From Clostridiales bacterium (GTDB lineage Bacteria > Bacillota > Clostridia > Oscillospirales > Oscillospiraceae), in NCBI GenBank assembly GCA_021203685.1, contig JAJQAS010000023.1, forward strand, positions 1-37,682: a stretch of DNA of 37,682 nt, given 5' to 3'. The notes under the pieces are model-generated. The model ran no database searches. It was given only the letters and a program-made list of their open reading frames with translations, and was not told the origin of the DNA. Below are positions 7,755 to 15,231 of the stretch, in pieces (position 1 is the stretch's first letter; the number at the start of each line of letters is the position of its first letter). The translations under genes were made by a program, and so were the position numbers.

Positions 7755-7852
7755 GTGAAACAACGATATATTTCAGCGAAATGATTCGTTTTAGCGGTTA
7801 AATCTGTTTTTTATTGAACAAAACAGAGGAAAATCATCAGTCGTCTTTCCTC

Positions 7853-7881
7853 TTGCCAGAATAACCTTCCTGCGGTAAAAT
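7853..7881 (+). promoter_or_regulatory. Promoter of pfkA
   Basis: TTGCCA (7853-7858), a 17-base spacer and TAAAAT (7876-7881) place transcription start near 7888. The leader then carries a perfect 8-bp hairpin, GCGCGGAG (7892-7899) with CTCCGCGC (7906-7913), at or near the 5' end of the transcript. Confidence 0.8.
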
Positions 7882-7950
7882 AAAAGGGCAGGCGCGGAGG
7901 TGGCGCTCCGCGCAAAACCGTTATTCTACAGATGAAGTGAGGTAAATCTT

Positions 7951-8991
7951 ATGGCAGAATTCAAAAACGCAGTCAGGCGCATTGGCGTGCTGACCTCCGG
8001 CGGCGACGCCCCCGGCATGAACGCAGCCGTCCGGGCGGTGGTGCGCGCCGCCATCTACCGCGGCATCGACGTGGTGGGCATCCGCCGGGGCTGGAGCGGC
8101 CTCATCAACGGCGACGTGATCCACATGACCACCTCCGACGTGGCCCACATCATCAACCGGGGCGGGACCATCCTGTACACCGCCCGCAGCGATGAGTTCC
8201 GCACGGTGGAGGGCCGCAACCTGGCCTACCGCACCTGCAAGCTGCTGGGGCTGGATGGCATCGTCGCCATCGGCGGCGACGGCACCTTCGCCGGCGCGCT
8301 GGCGCTGGCCCGGGAGCATCCCATCTCTGTGGTAGGCATCCCCGGCACCATCGACAACGACATCGGCTGCAGCCACTACTGCATCGGCTACGACACCGCC
8401 GCCAACACCGCCATCGAGTGCATCGATAAGATCCGCGACACCATGCAGTCCCACGAGCGCTGCTCCGTCATCGAGGTCATGGGCCACCGGGCGGGCAACT
8501 TGGCGCTGTATGTGGGCATCGCCACCGGCGCCACTGCCGTTCTGGTGCCCGAAGAACCCTGGGACTTTGACGAGGATGTGGCCGAAAAGATCCGCTCCGC
8601 CCGCCTGGCGGGCCGCACCAACTTCATGGTGGTAGTGGCCGAGGGCGCGAAGCGCAAGGCCGATGGCAGCCTGGACAACGAAGTGGTAGGCGGCGGCAGC
8701 GCCGGTCAGCAGGTGGCCGACATGATCCGCAGTGAACTGGGCCTGGACCCCCGCGTCACTGTGTTGGGCCACATCCAGCGGGGCGGCGCCCCCTCCGCCC
8801 GTGACCGTGTCACCGCCACCCGTATGGGTTACTTCGCAGTGGAGGCCCTGGCCAACGGCAAGACCAACCGGGTCATCGTCCACCAGCACGGCGGCATCAC
8901 TGACATCGACATGGAAGAGGGCCTGAAGGAGAAGAACACCCTCAACGAGGACGAAAAGACCGTTCTGAAGTCCATGACCGGCGCGGTGTAA
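7951..8991 (+). CDS. pfkA: ATP-dependent 6-phosphofructokinase
   Basis: The 346-residue enzyme phosphorylates fructose 6-phosphate, the committed step of glycolysis. Visible motifs are the N-terminal GVLTSGGDAPGMNAAVRAVV loop, GGDGTFAGA, and the catalytic PGTIDNDI. Glycine at both GGDG and PGTIDND is the ATP-type signature; PPi-dependent enzymes usually carry Asp and Lys at those places. VMGHRAGNLAL and GHIQRGGAPSARDR contact substrate. The length suits a group A bacterial enzyme with a slightly extended C-terminus. The ATG follows GTGAGGTAAATCTT. It has its own promoter and a strong terminator, so it is probably monocistronic. Confidence 0.96.
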   Translation: MAEFKNAVRRIGVLTSGGDAPGMNAAVRAVVRAAIYRGIDVVGIRRGWSGLINGDVIHMTTSDVAHIINRGGTILYTARSDEFRTVEGRNLAYRTCKLLGLDGIVAIGGDGTFAGALALAREHPISVVGIPGTIDNDIGCSHYCIGYDTAANTAIECIDKIRDTMQSHERCSVIEVMGHRAGNLALYVGIATGATAVLVPEEPWDFDEDVAEKIRSARLAGRTNFMVVVAEGAKRKADGSLDNEVVGGGSAGQQVADMIRSELGLDPRVTVLGHIQRGGAPSARDRVTATRMGYFAVEALANGKTNRVIVHQHGGITDIDMEEGLKEKNTLNEDEKTVLKSMTGAV

Positions 8992-9027
8992 GCTGTCCAT
9001 ATTCCCCATCGTTTTTTGAAGCAAACG

Positions 9028-9068
9028 GCCCCGCCGGTTTTCCGGCGGGGCGCATTTTGTTTTTTTTG
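9028..9068 (+). terminator. Strong terminator after pfkA
   Basis: GCCCCGCCGG (9028-9037), TTTT loop, CCGGCGGGGC (9042-9051), then a T-rich tail. Confidence 0.92.
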
Positions 9069-9121
9069 AGGATCATGTTCCTTTTTGCCCTTGTGCGGCA
9101 GCGTCTCCTGTGCTACAATTA

Positions 9122-9610
9122 TTATGATTGAGCGGCTTTCTCATCCGGGTCCTCCCCCGCGAAAATCTCGCAGGCGTCCAGGGCCAGGGTGACCTCCTCC
9201 TCTGTGGGCGGCAGCAGACCGAAACAGGTCACATGGATGCGGTAGGAGTCCACGCCGTTGTCCTGGTCCGAGAACCAAAGCATCCGGGCTTTCTGGTTGT
9301 TTTGGCGGATCTGGAGGGCCGTTTCCCGGCCGTGTTCCCCCCTGACGGCCGCCACCATGACCAGGTAGGGGTTTCGCCTGACAAAGGCAAGATAACGTGG
9401 AAGCTCCTGCTCCCCGACGAAGGGCTGGACCAGCGCCCATCTGCCTCGTCTGCGGGCCACATCGCGGAGGAGCGGACTCAGTACCCGAACATCCTCTTCC
9501 CGGTCCGCGTAAATGACGAATCGGACTATGATCCACCTCCACTTCCCGTGTGCGACCGCTGCTGTCAGCGCGGCCATCCATTGTTTCTCTAACTGAATGA
9601 AATTTACCAT
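9122..9610 (-). CDS. Degenerate receiver-like protein, function unknown
   Basis: The protein is 162 residues, or 151 from an alternative ATG at 9577 that has AGAGAA upstream; the first start has no clear ribosome site. The sequence follows the rhythm of a CheY-like receiver: IIVRFVIYADREEDVRVLSPLL as strand 1 and helix 1, PYLVMVAAVRGEHGRETALQ in the phospho-site region, ARMLWFSDQD as strand 4, and FGLLPPTEEEVTLAL where the conserved lysine loop should be. The phospho-acceptor aspartate is replaced by VAAV and the lysine is missing, so phosphorylation is unlikely. It is divergent from the LytTR system, and LytTR-like repeats lie between them. A regulatory partner of that system is a plausible guess, not shown. 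Confidence 0.7.
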   Translation of the reverse strand: MVNFIQLEKQWMAALTAAVAHGKWRWIIVRFVIYADREEDVRVLSPLLRDVARRRGRWALVQPFVGEQELPRYLAFVRRNPYLVMVAAVRGEHGRETALQIRQNNQKARMLWFSDQDNGVDSYRIHVTCFGLLPPTEEEVTLALDACEIFAGEDPDEKAAQS

Positions 9611-9640
9611 CTTTTCAAGCTATTTGCAAGTGGTTCTGCT

Positions 9641-9672
9641 TGAACGGTCAATATTTGGCTTAAACGGTCATA
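9641..9672 (-). promoter_or_regulatory. Direct repeats resembling LytTR binding sites
   Basis: On the minus strand TGACCGTTTAAGC and TGACCGTTCAAGC recur with a 20-base period (9672-9660 and 9652-9640). Each contains ACCGTT, which fits the core of LytTR-type sites, and two sites about two helical turns apart are the usual arrangement. They lie between the divergent receiver-like gene and the LytTR regulator gene. Their orientation points toward the receiver-like gene. Confidence 0.65.
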
Positions 9673-9708
9673 CGATGTAAATTTTTCGCAAAATAAGAGG
9701 CGGTTTTT

Positions 9709-10455
9709 GTGCATTTTGCTATAGTAGAAGACCTTGACGCGGACCGAGCGCGCCTGACCGACCTGATCGACAGAGACTGTGCCGACCACGATGAGACCGC
9801 AGAGTTCTCCCTTTACACCAACGCGGCGGATTTCCTGGCAGACTTCCGCCGGGGCTTTTGCAGCGCCGTTTTTCTGGATATCATGCTGGGCGGCGGAATG
9901 AACGGCATCGAAACCGCCTGGAAGGTCCGGGCACAGGACGAGTATCTGCCGGTCATTTTCACCACTACGGAAAAGGGCTATGCCCTGGACAGCTACGGCA
10001 TCCACGCCCTGGATTTCCTCGTCAAGCCAGTGCAGCCGGAGGCCCTCGCCTGGTGCCTGGGTCGGCTGCGGAGCGAGGCGGCCGCCCCGGAATACCTGGC
10101 CGTGCGGGGCAAAAACGCAGAGGGACGAATGGCGTCCCCCCACTGCGTGCTGCTGAACGACCTGACGGACACCGAAGCCGTCTCCCGGGGCTGTGTGCTC
10201 CACACTGTAAAGGGGGATGTTTTTACAGACCAAAAGCACATGGAGCTGATGAACCTGCTCCCCAAAACCGGTCGCTTTTATGAATACGCCCGGGGAATGT
10301 CAGTCAACTTCTCCCATGTGGTCTCCATCAGCGCCAGGGGAGACATCCTGCTGAAAGACGGACGCCAGCTCTTTTGCAGCCGGCGGAAAACCAAGGAGAC
10401 CATCGAAGCCTTCCGACAGTTCCAGTTCGCGCAGCTGCGCACAAAGGGGGTTTGA
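9709..10455 (+). CDS. LytTR-family response regulator
   Basis: The 248-residue protein has an N-terminal receiver: acidic E7-D8, phospho-acceptor D57 in FLDIML, T86 in FTTT and K106 in DFLVKPV. A LytTR DNA-binding domain follows, with VLHTVKGDVFTDQKHMELM, RFYEYARGMSVNFSHV and ILLKDGRQLFCSRRKTKET. It should bind direct-repeat sites such as those at 9641-9672 when phosphorylated by the kinase encoded immediately downstream. The start is GTG at 9709, preceded by AAGAGG at suitable spacing. The stop is 2 bases before the kinase ATG, so the two are one operon. Confidence 0.92.
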   Translation: MHFAIVEDLDADRARLTDLIDRDCADHDETAEFSLYTNAADFLADFRRGFCSAVFLDIMLGGGMNGIETAWKVRAQDEYLPVIFTTTEKGYALDSYGIHALDFLVKPVQPEALAWCLGRLRSEAAAPEYLAVRGKNAEGRMASPHCVLLNDLTDTEAVSRGCVLHTVKGDVFTDQKHMELMNLLPKTGRFYEYARGMSVNFSHVVSISARGDILLKDGRQLFCSRRKTKETIEAFRQFQFAQLRTKGV

Positions 10456-10457
10456 GC

Positions 10458-11774
10458 ATGAACTCCTTTTGGGTGGCGTTCTGCTACGCGACGGTGGGCA
10501 CACTCCCCTACCGGCTGATCGCCTATTACCCCTTCCGAAAGCAGCTCCGCTTTCCGGCCTGGGTGGTCGTCCTGGTGGTGGGCGTGGCTCAGCTGGCGCA
10601 ATCGTTCCTCTACGCACTGCTGTCGCCGCTGGGCGGCAACAAGGTCACCCTGATGGAGGGCATCTTTGTACCGGCCTGCTTCGTCATCTTCCTTATCTGC
10701 GTCCGGGCAGACCGATGGAAAGTGCTTTTCCTTTACATCTTTGTCTTTGACTACATCTCCATGGTTTGGGGGACGGCACGGTATCTGGAGTGCCTCCTCT
10801 TTTACAGCCCGGACATGACCTTTGACACCATCAGAAACACACTGTTCCAGCTGACCATTTTGGCGGTGACCTGCCCGTTCATCTTGCTGTTCCTGAAGCG
10901 GACAAAGGACCAGGTGTTCTCAACAGAGGCCCCTGCCTTCTGGCGCATGATCTGGATTTTACCCACCCTGACCACGGTGATCGTTACGCTGTACAACGGA
11001 GATCATACCCCGGAGAATGTACATCAGTTCCGGTTTTTCCTCGCCTATATTCTGCTGTTTCTGGAGACGTTCGCCGTGTACTATGTCCTGCTCCGCGCTC
11101 TGGAGGGAATCCGCCTCCAGGCGGCCCTGGAGGAAAAGAACCGGCAACAGGCAAACCTGCTGGCCCTCCAGCGCACCCAGTACAGCCAAATCGCCCGCTA
11201 CATCGACGAGACCCGCCAGGCCAGGCACGACTTGTCTCAGCATCTTCGGCTCATCAACCAGTATCTCAACACCGGGAGCCAGGATGCCCTGCGGGAATAT
11301 GTGGCCCACTATGAGGAGTCCCTGCCGCCGACCCGGAACATCACCTTCTGCAAAAACTACGCCGTCAACACCATCGTCTGTTATTATTACGAGGAAGCCC
11401 GCCAGTCCGGCATCGACTTTTCCTCGGGCCTCGAGCTGCCGGAGGAGCTCCCCATCAGCGAGCCGGAGTTCTGCTCCATGCTGGGAAACTTGCTGGAAAA
11501 CGCCCTTCTCGCCTGCCGGGCGGCGAAAGAAGCCGCGCCCTTCATCCGCATCCTGGCAAAGACAGAGGGCGACACCTTGTTGCTCACCATCGACAACACC
11601 TGCCTCCAGGAGCCGACCTGGCAGGACGGGCGGCTCCGCTCCTCCCGGCACGAGGGGTTCGGCCTGGGGACTGCTTCTGTCCACGCCATCGCCGTCAACC
11701 ACAACGGCGACGCCAGCTTCCAGTGGGAGGACCAGGTGTTTTACGCCTCGGTGTCGCTTTCATTGACAGCATAA
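10458..11774 (+). CDS. GHKL sensor histidine kinase, AgrC/VirS-like
   Basis: The 438-residue kinase has about six membrane spans in the first 210 residues, then a coiled-coil linker (about 215-250). The transmitter has H257 in RQARHDLSQHL, the N box NLLENAL at 344-350 and a short G box GFGLG at 400-404. There is no extracellular sensor domain of note, as in AgrC-type kinases that sense peptides within the membrane region. The ATG at 10458 has AAAGGGGG upstream; a longer in-frame start at 10374 would overlap the regulator gene. The signal is unknown, and no agrB/agrD-like gene is in the window. Confidence 0.92.
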   Translation: MNSFWVAFCYATVGTLPYRLIAYYPFRKQLRFPAWVVVLVVGVAQLAQSFLYALLSPLGGNKVTLMEGIFVPACFVIFLICVRADRWKVLFLYIFVFDYISMVWGTARYLECLLFYSPDMTFDTIRNTLFQLTILAVTCPFILLFLKRTKDQVFSTEAPAFWRMIWILPTLTTVIVTLYNGDHTPENVHQFRFFLAYILLFLETFAVYYVLLRALEGIRLQAALEEKNRQQANLLALQRTQYSQIARYIDETRQARHDLSQHLRLINQYLNTGSQDALREYVAHYEESLPPTRNITFCKNYAVNTIVCYYYEEARQSGIDFSSGLELPEELPISEPEFCSMLGNLLENALLACRAAKEAAPFIRILAKTEGDTLLLTIDNTCLQEPTWQDGRLRSSRHEGFGLGTASVHAIAVNHNGDASFQWEDQVFYASVSLSLTA

Positions 11775-11913
11775 CAAAATCATATTTTGGTACAAACAGC
11801 GGAGTACATATCGTGGATATGCGCTTCGCTGCTATTTTTGGGGCCAGCGTCTCTTCGGCAAAGCAAAATTTCCCGCCAACTGGTCAAAACCACTGGTAAT
11901 ACCCGGTTGAAGC

Positions 11914-11922
11914 TGGTATAAT
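11914..11922 (+). promoter_or_regulatory. Extended -10 promoter of the BspA-repeat gene
   Basis: TGGTATAAT combines a consensus -10 (11917-11922) with an upstream TG; the -35 17 bases away is poor (TGGTAA). Start near 11929, about 23 bases before the ATG at 11952. Confidence 0.75.
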
Positions 11923-11951
11923 GGGTAAAAAGAGGAAAGAGAGCATCTACC

Positions 11952-14258
11952 ATGACAAAAAGCGGAGAAAAAACACCGGCCAGCCGCTGGACCTGTCCCA
12001 ACTGCGGCCGGGAAAACGGCCCGGAGATGGTCTGTTCCGGCTGCGGCTTTGACGAGAGCGTCAACTACCTGGCCCACCTCACGCTGATGCCGCTGCCGCA
12101 AGCGGACACCCGCTCCAATGGGAAAAACGCGGACGACCAAACCGCCCGCCTTGCGGAAATCGAGGAGACCATGCGGCGGCTCCAGGCGGAGAAAGAACGT
12201 ATCCAGGCGACGGAACAGCAGAAACGCGCCGCGGAGGAAGCGGCGCGAAAACAGGCAGAGCAGGAGCGAGAGCGTAACCGCGCGCTGGACGAATACGAAC
12301 GCCTGGCAAAGGAACGCCAAAAGCGGGCTGCGGAAAGTCAGCGCGAGCTGGATGAAATCAAACGCATGGCGGAGGATTTACAGCGGCGCGAAGAGGAGGC
12401 AGAGCGGCGGGAACAGGAAGAAGCCAGGCGGCAGGCGGAATTCTGGGAACACGCAAAAAAACGTAGACAGCGGATTGCTATCATTGGGGCATTCGCTGCG
12501 GTGTTGGTGATTCTACTGCTTTGGCCCCACTTATCTACGGTAAGTGGAAGCATCATGGGTGATGTTGGTAGTTCAGGCAGCACATCCCTGGATGGGGTCA
12601 CGGCAAAGGAAGACATCACTGAAATCTACTTCCTGAATACCTTGAAGGATGCACCGAAAGATGCGGCAGACCTATCTCAGTCGGGGGACAACAGTGTCTT
12701 GTGTTGGACAGAGGGAACGGTGCAGTATATCGCCGGAAAAGGTAGCATTGTGGGCGGAAATTCCTGCGCAAATCTGTTTTCAGGGTATTCAAATGTGTCA
12801 GCGATCCATTTTAACGGGACGTTTGACATTGCCAATGTATCGTATATGAGCTATATGTTTTACAACTGCTCTTCCCTGACGGAACTGGATGTGTCGGATT
12901 GGGACACCTCCAACGTGACAGATATGCGCCATATGTTCGATGGATGCTCCGCGCTGACCGACTTTGACCCCTCCTGGCTGGACACCTCCAACGCGGACAC
13001 CACGGATATGTATACCGGTACCCAGTGGGATGAGACAGAAGACCTTTCTGATGAAGGTGACCTTTCCGATACAGACGATGTTTCTGAGACAGACGACCTT
13101 ACCGAAGAAGTGAGCAGCGGGGTTTTGGATATAGGAGACTTTACTGACAAAAAATCTCTGGACAGGGTCACAGCGCGGGAAGATATTACAGAAGTTTATT
13201 TTTTGAACTCCCTGGCGAACGCGCCGGAAGATGCGGCTGACCTTTCTGCGGCGGGAGACGGCAGCGTTTTGTGCTGGACGGAAGACACAGTGCAGTACAT
13301 TGCCGGATACGGCGGAGTGATTGGCGTCAGCGGCTATTTACTTGGATCAGAAGCTACCCAATCCTGCTGTGAATTATTTCATGGTTATACAAATATGACT
13401 GCTATCCACTTTGATGGAAATTTTGATACCTCCAATGTACGGGATATGCGTTATATGTTTGCTAACTGTGCTGCTCTGAAGGAGGTAGACATGTCCAGCT
13501 TGGATACCTCCAACGTGGTAGATATGGGTGGTATTTTTTATAATTGTAGCTCCCTGACTGAATTGGACCTATCCGGCTGGGACACTTCCAATGCGGATGG
13601 CATGTGGATGATTTTTAGCGGTTGCTCTTCTCTGGCAGAATTGAATCTATCTGGCTGGGATACTTCCACCGCGACATATATGAACGAAATGTTCGACGGT
13701 TGCTGCGCCCTGACCTCCCTGGATGTGTCCGGCTGGGATACCTCCAACGTAACATCTATGAGCAAGATGTTCCACGGCTGCAACGCGCTGACCTCCCTGG
13801 ATGTATCCGGTTGGGACACCTCCAGTGCAATATATATGCAAGATATGTTTTACGACTGCAACGCTTTGACATCGCTGGATGTATCCGGCTGGGACACCTC
13901 CAACGTCACCGACATGAGCTTGATTTTTACACACTGCCACGATTTGTCAATCACAGTCGTTTCCGGCTGGAACACCTCCAACGTGACCAATATGTATGCG
14001 ATGTTCGACGACTGCGACACTCTGACCTCTCTGGACCTGTCCGGCTGGGACACTTCCAACGTCACGGACATGGGCTATATGTTTGCCTATTCCAACGCTC
14101 TGACAGGCTTGAATCTGTCCGGCTGGGATACCTCCAATGTGACCAATATGGAAGGGATGTTTTACAACAGCGCTTCCCTGACCGACTTTGACCCCTCTTG
14201 GCTGGACACCTCCAACGCGGACACCACGGATATGTACACCGGCACCCAATGGGAATAA
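11952..14258 (+). CDS. Zinc-ribbon, coiled-coil, membrane-spanning protein with BspA-type (DUF285) repeats
   Basis: The 768-residue protein has four parts. A zinc ribbon has C15, C18, C28 and C31. A charged coiled coil rich in E, R, K and A spans about 62-170. One membrane span is at about 175-193, after basic KKRRQR. The large C-terminal part, presumably outside, consists of DUF285/BspA units of 26 residues with the core LTSLDVSGWDTSNVT. Two homologous modules (about 211-359 and 402-768) each begin SLD(G/R)VTA(K/R)EDITE and end in the same SWLDTSNADTTDMYTGTQW cap. They are joined by an acidic linker. Codon choice in the repeats looks more AT-rich than neighbouring genes. It may link a cytoplasmic zinc-ribbon part to surface adhesion; that role is inference. 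Confidence 0.88.
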   Translation: MTKSGEKTPASRWTCPNCGRENGPEMVCSGCGFDESVNYLAHLTLMPLPQADTRSNGKNADDQTARLAEIEETMRRLQAEKERIQATEQQKRAAEEAARKQAEQERERNRALDEYERLAKERQKRAAESQRELDEIKRMAEDLQRREEEAERREQEEARRQAEFWEHAKKRRQRIAIIGAFAAVLVILLLWPHLSTVSGSIMGDVGSSGSTSLDGVTAKEDITEIYFLNTLKDAPKDAADLSQSGDNSVLCWTEGTVQYIAGKGSIVGGNSCANLFSGYSNVSAIHFNGTFDIANVSYMSYMFYNCSSLTELDVSDWDTSNVTDMRHMFDGCSALTDFDPSWLDTSNADTTDMYTGTQWDETEDLSDEGDLSDTDDVSETDDLTEEVSSGVLDIGDFTDKKSLDRVTAREDITEVYFLNSLANAPEDAADLSAAGDGSVLCWTEDTVQYIAGYGGVIGVSGYLLGSEATQSCCELFHGYTNMTAIHFDGNFDTSNVRDMRYMFANCAALKEVDMSSLDTSNVVDMGGIFYNCSSLTELDLSGWDTSNADGMWMIFSGCSSLAELNLSGWDTSTATYMNEMFDGCCALTSLDVSGWDTSNVTSMSKMFHGCNALTSLDVSGWDTSSAIYMQDMFYDCNALTSLDVSGWDTSNVTDMSLIFTHCHDLSITVVSGWNTSNVTNMYAMFDDCDTLTSLDLSGWDTSNVTDMGYMFAYSNALTGLNLSGWDTSNVTNMEGMFYNSASLTDFDPSWLDTSNADTTDMYTGTQWE
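12954..13030 (+). repeat. 77-bp direct repeat, first copy
   Basis: This stretch encodes the cap of the first BspA module. It matches 14178-14254 at 73 of 77 bases; all four differences are third-position synonymous changes. Confidence 0.88.
14178..14254 (+). repeat. 77-bp direct repeat, second copy
   Basis: Second copy of 12954-13030, at the very end of the coding region, 1,224 bases downstream and in the same frame. Confidence 0.88.
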
Positions 14259-14283
14259 TGGCTCTGCCGACGGGCTTCCAGCC

Positions 14284-15078
14284 TCACAGCGGCCTCCGTG
14301 CCGAGCGAACGGGCAGCTGGCGGCGCACCTCGTCCACCAGGTTCAGGTCCAGCGTGACATCCACCGCGCCCGGTTCCGTCCCCGCCTGGGCCATCACGTC
14401 CCCCCAGGGGTCGCAGACGATGGAGTGGCCGTAGGAGACGTAACCGGCGCTGAGATTCTGGGCGGGGGCGGCCCCCAGGGTATAGAGCTGGTTGTCCACC
14501 GCCCGGCTGCGAAACAGCAGTTCCCAGTGGCGGGGGCCGGTGGTGCGGTTGAAAGCGGCGGGGACGAACACCGCCTTTGCCCCCAGGTCCGCCGTCCGCT
14601 CAAAGAGGGCGGGGAACCGCAGGTCGAAGCAAACCGCCAGCCCAAAGACGCCGAACTCCGTCTCGAACACGGCGGGGGCTTCGCCGGGAGAAAGGGTCTC
14701 CGATTCCATAAAGTGCTGTCCCCCGTCGATGTGGATGTCAAACAGGTGCATCTTCCGGTAGCGGGCCGCCTGGCGGCCCTGCCGGTCAAAGACAAAGCAG
14801 GCGTTGTAGATGCGCTCCCCTTCCCGCTCCGGGAAGGTCCCCCCTACCAGCCAAATGTGGTTTTCCCGGGCAATGGCGGAGAGGGCCTGCCAGATGGGAC
14901 CGCCCGCCGCCTCCGCGTAGACGGGGAACGTTTGGGTGTCGTAGGGGCAGCAGAACATCTCCGGCAGCACGGCCAGGTCCGCGCCCCGCGCTTTGGCGGC
15001 GACTACCGCCTGGGCGGCGGCGGTCAGGTCCCGGGTTTTCTCCCCCATTACCAGCTGTTGCAGCAGACTGACTTGCAT
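14284..15078 (-). CDS. Nitrilase-superfamily carbon-nitrogen hydrolase (omega-amidase-like)
   Basis: The 264-residue protein has the full catalytic triad of the superfamily: E40 in AVLPEMF, K109 in RYRKMHLFDI and C150 in GLAVCFDLRFP. FMESETLSPG and NRTTGPRHWELLFRSRAVDN fit the Nit2/omega-amidase branch, which removes the amide from alpha-ketoglutaramate or related omega-amides. Exact substrate is not certain. The ATG at 15078 follows GGAGGTG at ideal spacing; a longer in-frame version would read through the heptamer repeat at 15101 and is rejected. The gene converges on the BspA gene with a 25-base gap and no clear terminator. Confidence 0.92.
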   Translation of the reverse strand: MQVSLLQQLVMGEKTRDLTAAAQAVVAAKARGADLAVLPEMFCCPYDTQTFPVYAEAAGGPIWQALSAIARENHIWLVGGTFPEREGERIYNACFVFDRQGRQAARYRKMHLFDIHIDGGQHFMESETLSPGEAPAVFETEFGVFGLAVCFDLRFPALFERTADLGAKAVFVPAAFNRTTGPRHWELLFRSRAVDNQLYTLGAAPAQNLSAGYVSYGHSIVCDPWGDVMAQAGTEPGAVDVTLDLNLVDEVRRQLPVRSARRPL

Positions 15079-15100
15079 CGAAAGCACCTCCAAAATAATA

Positions 15101-15150
15101 TGCAATGTACAATGTGCAATGACACGGGATCTCCGGCCATTGCACATGTT
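15101..15150. repeat. Inverted heptamer repeat hairpin (TGCAATG type)
   Basis: TGCAATG, TACAATG and TGCAATG run at 15101-15121. After a 16-base loop, inverted CATTGCACATG lies at 15138-15148 and pairs with 15111-15121 at 10 of 11 positions. The repeat sits between the divergent nitrilase and HAD genes. Confidence 0.8.
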
Positions 15151-15162
15151 CTATTTCCCCTG

Positions 15163-15189
15163 TTCAAAGGGCGAAATTTCTGTTATACT
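15163..15189 (+). promoter_or_regulatory. Candidate promoter of the HAD phosphatase gene
   Basis: TATACT (15184-15189) is a good -10. A -35 is weak: TTCAAA at 15163 gives a 15-base spacer. Start near 15196, about 36 bases before the ATG. Confidence 0.5.
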
Positions 15190-15231
15190 GACTCCAGAAG
15201 CACAAATCGCGTTCCAAAGGAGGGATATCCC

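Noticed and set aside
7921..9024. 367-codon open frame antisense to pfkA
   Set aside because: Low-complexity V/G/A/D-rich product, no ribosome site, fully mirrored by a clear enzyme; a product of high GC.
11952..14258. BspA gene as a mobile or phage gene
   Set aside because: Its codon use looks different, but no integrase, attachment repeats or phage genes flank it; repeat-driven composition is enough to explain it.
14188..15231. Long upstream extension of the HAD phosphatase frame
   Set aside because: It runs antisense to the nitrilase gene; the HAD domain, ribosome site and promoter all fit the ATG at 15232.
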